DNA of 6,119 nucleotides from Candidatus Zixiibacteriota bacterium. GTDB taxonomy: Bacteria > Zixibacteria > MSB-5A5 > GN15 > FEB-12. Of this stretch, positions 5,342-6,119 are shown piece after piece. Numbering within the stretch: the stretch's first letter is position 1; the number at the start of each line of letters is the position of its first letter. A program made the translations under genes and the position numbers. The notes beneath the pieces were generated by a model. It was given only the letters and a program-made list of their open reading frames with translations, was not told where the DNA came from and did not search any database. The stretch lies in the NCBI GenBank assembly GCA_022564135.1, contig JADFLZ010000141.1, positions 1 to 6,119 of the forward strand. The letters run 5' to 3'.

Positions 5342-6119
5342 CTTGGGGTGCTAGTTGGCTCTGCCTCTCTCAGTATCTGCCTGACTTTATTTATGAAGGG
5401 GTAATTGGGATAGCTCTCCAGCAGTGTTTTGTAAATCAGCTTCGCTTCATTTTGGGCATGGTTTGAATTTTCTGAATCAAACAGAATATCCGCTTTGATT
5501 TTAAGTCCGAAGGGTAAGTAATACGATTCGGGAAATTCTTCGGCCATTCTGTCGACAAAGTCTACAGCTTTTTCTTCGTCCCCTTTTTCCAGTACGATTT
5601 CTGTCATCTGAAACAAAGCAAAATCTGCCAGAGCTTTATTCTGAGCATTTACGGCAGCTGAAAGACGAAAAACAGCTGAGTCAGGCCGGTTCATTTCTCG
5701 AAAAAGATAGGCGCCTGCAAAATAATCCAGAAGCTCGGTTGCACCTTCAGCGCGGTCTAGTAGCAGCAGCAGCTTAATAACATCGTTGACATATAGTCCT
5801 TTGGCATGCTTGACTATCAATTCATTAAAAAGCGCACTGGCTGAATCATATTTTTTATCGTAGAAATTTATCAGGCCCAAATTATATAAGACAAGTTCGG
5901 AAATGCGGGAGTTTCTTCTGAGTGCCGAAAGTTCGGCGTATTCTTTTCTGGCGTTTTCCAGATCGCCCATTTTCATATAGGCCTTAGGGATGCCAAGCAT
6001 TGCTTCAGTATAAAACTGTCCGGCAAAATAGTGAGTTGTGACTGAGTCAAAATATATCAGAGCCAGCTCGGGCTGGCTGGTTCTGCTCAGATAGATAGAG
6101 CCGATGCGATAAGTTGCTT
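5338..6119 (-). CDS. TPR repeat protein, 5' end off the window
   Basis: The minus frame is open from the window edge to TAA at 5340-5338, giving about 259 visible residues. The first in-frame ATG (6000-5998) has no Shine-Dalgarno sequence before it, and 39 codons upstream of it are open and TPR-like, so the gene starts beyond the window. The product is almost all helical pairs with TPR spacing: IGSIYLSRTSQPELALIYFD; AYMKMGDLENARKEYAEL; NLGLINFYDKKYDSASALF; a variant repeat with REMNRPDSAVFRL; EIVLEKGDEEKAVDFVDRM; and a last one ending in TLLESYPNYPF. About six repeats are visible. This architecture is common in periplasmic or envelope-associated TPR proteins of the FCB group and serves protein-protein contact. 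No catalytic domain is seen in the visible part. Whether it is exported cannot be judged without the N-terminus. Confidence 0.85.
   Translation of the reverse strand, partial: ATYRIGSIYLSRTSQPELALIYFDSVTTHYFAGQFYTEAMLGIPKAYMKMGDLENARKEYAELSALRRNSRISELVLYNLGLINFYDKKYDSASALFNELIVKHAKGLYVNDVIKLLLLLDRAEGATELLDYFAGAYLFREMNRPDSAVFRLSAAVNAQNKALADFALFQMTEIVLEKGDEEKAVDFVDRMAEEFPESYYLPFGLKIKADILFDSENSNHAQNEAKLIYKTLLESYPNYPFINKVRQILREAEPTSTPS

Noticed and set aside
6061..6078. agccagc-tcgg-gctggct hairpin near the right edge
   Set aside because: It is in the middle of the TPR coding frame and encodes ordinary TPR residues, so it is probably incidental.

Overview
The window looks like bacterial chromosome of moderate GC, gene-dense, with strong AGGAGG Shine-Dalgarno sites. 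The gene families suggest a member of the FCB group (Bacteroidota, Gemmatimonadota, Zixibacteria and relatives): a DUF2723 membrane protein, a lipocalin/META-like lipoprotein, a TPR repeat protein and a KamA-family radical SAM enzyme. This assignment is inferred from family composition and from the interspersed palindromic repeats. There is no rRNA or other marker gene here to confirm it.

Layout, left to right. (1) 1-455, plus strand: the 3' part of a small secreted lipoprotein gene whose last codons appear to run into a repeat. (2) About 434-600: a GC-rich, palindromic, repeat-rich spacer with two versions of a 'CCCTTCGA...GCTCAGGG' element, lying between two convergent genes. (3) 625-1821, minus: a KamA-family radical SAM/PLP aminomutase-like enzyme with altered substrate-side residues. 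(4) 1822-2163: a 342-bp spacer holding the kamA-like leader, two very short candidate ORFs and two strong hairpins after the next gene. (5) 2164-4947, minus: a 927-residue polytopic DUF2723 protein with a TTG start. (6) 4948-5092: a divergent promoter region. (7) 5093-5341, plus: an 82-residue two-helix membrane protein with a coiled-coil tail. (8) 5338-6119, minus: the 3' part of a TPR protein. Its stop overlaps the stop of the small gene in a shared TTAA.

The DUF2723 protein, the small membrane protein and the TPR protein all point to the cell envelope, but no pathway links the genes firmly. The hairpins and the 342-bp gap suggest the KamA-like gene is transcribed separately from the DUF2723 gene. 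I see no mobile element, CRISPR array, tRNA or rRNA, and no clear new multi-gene system. The points most worth a second look are the substituted active site of the KamA-like enzyme, the split palindromic repeat with the lipoprotein gene running into it, and the 35-codon signal-peptide-like ORF at 2008-2115.
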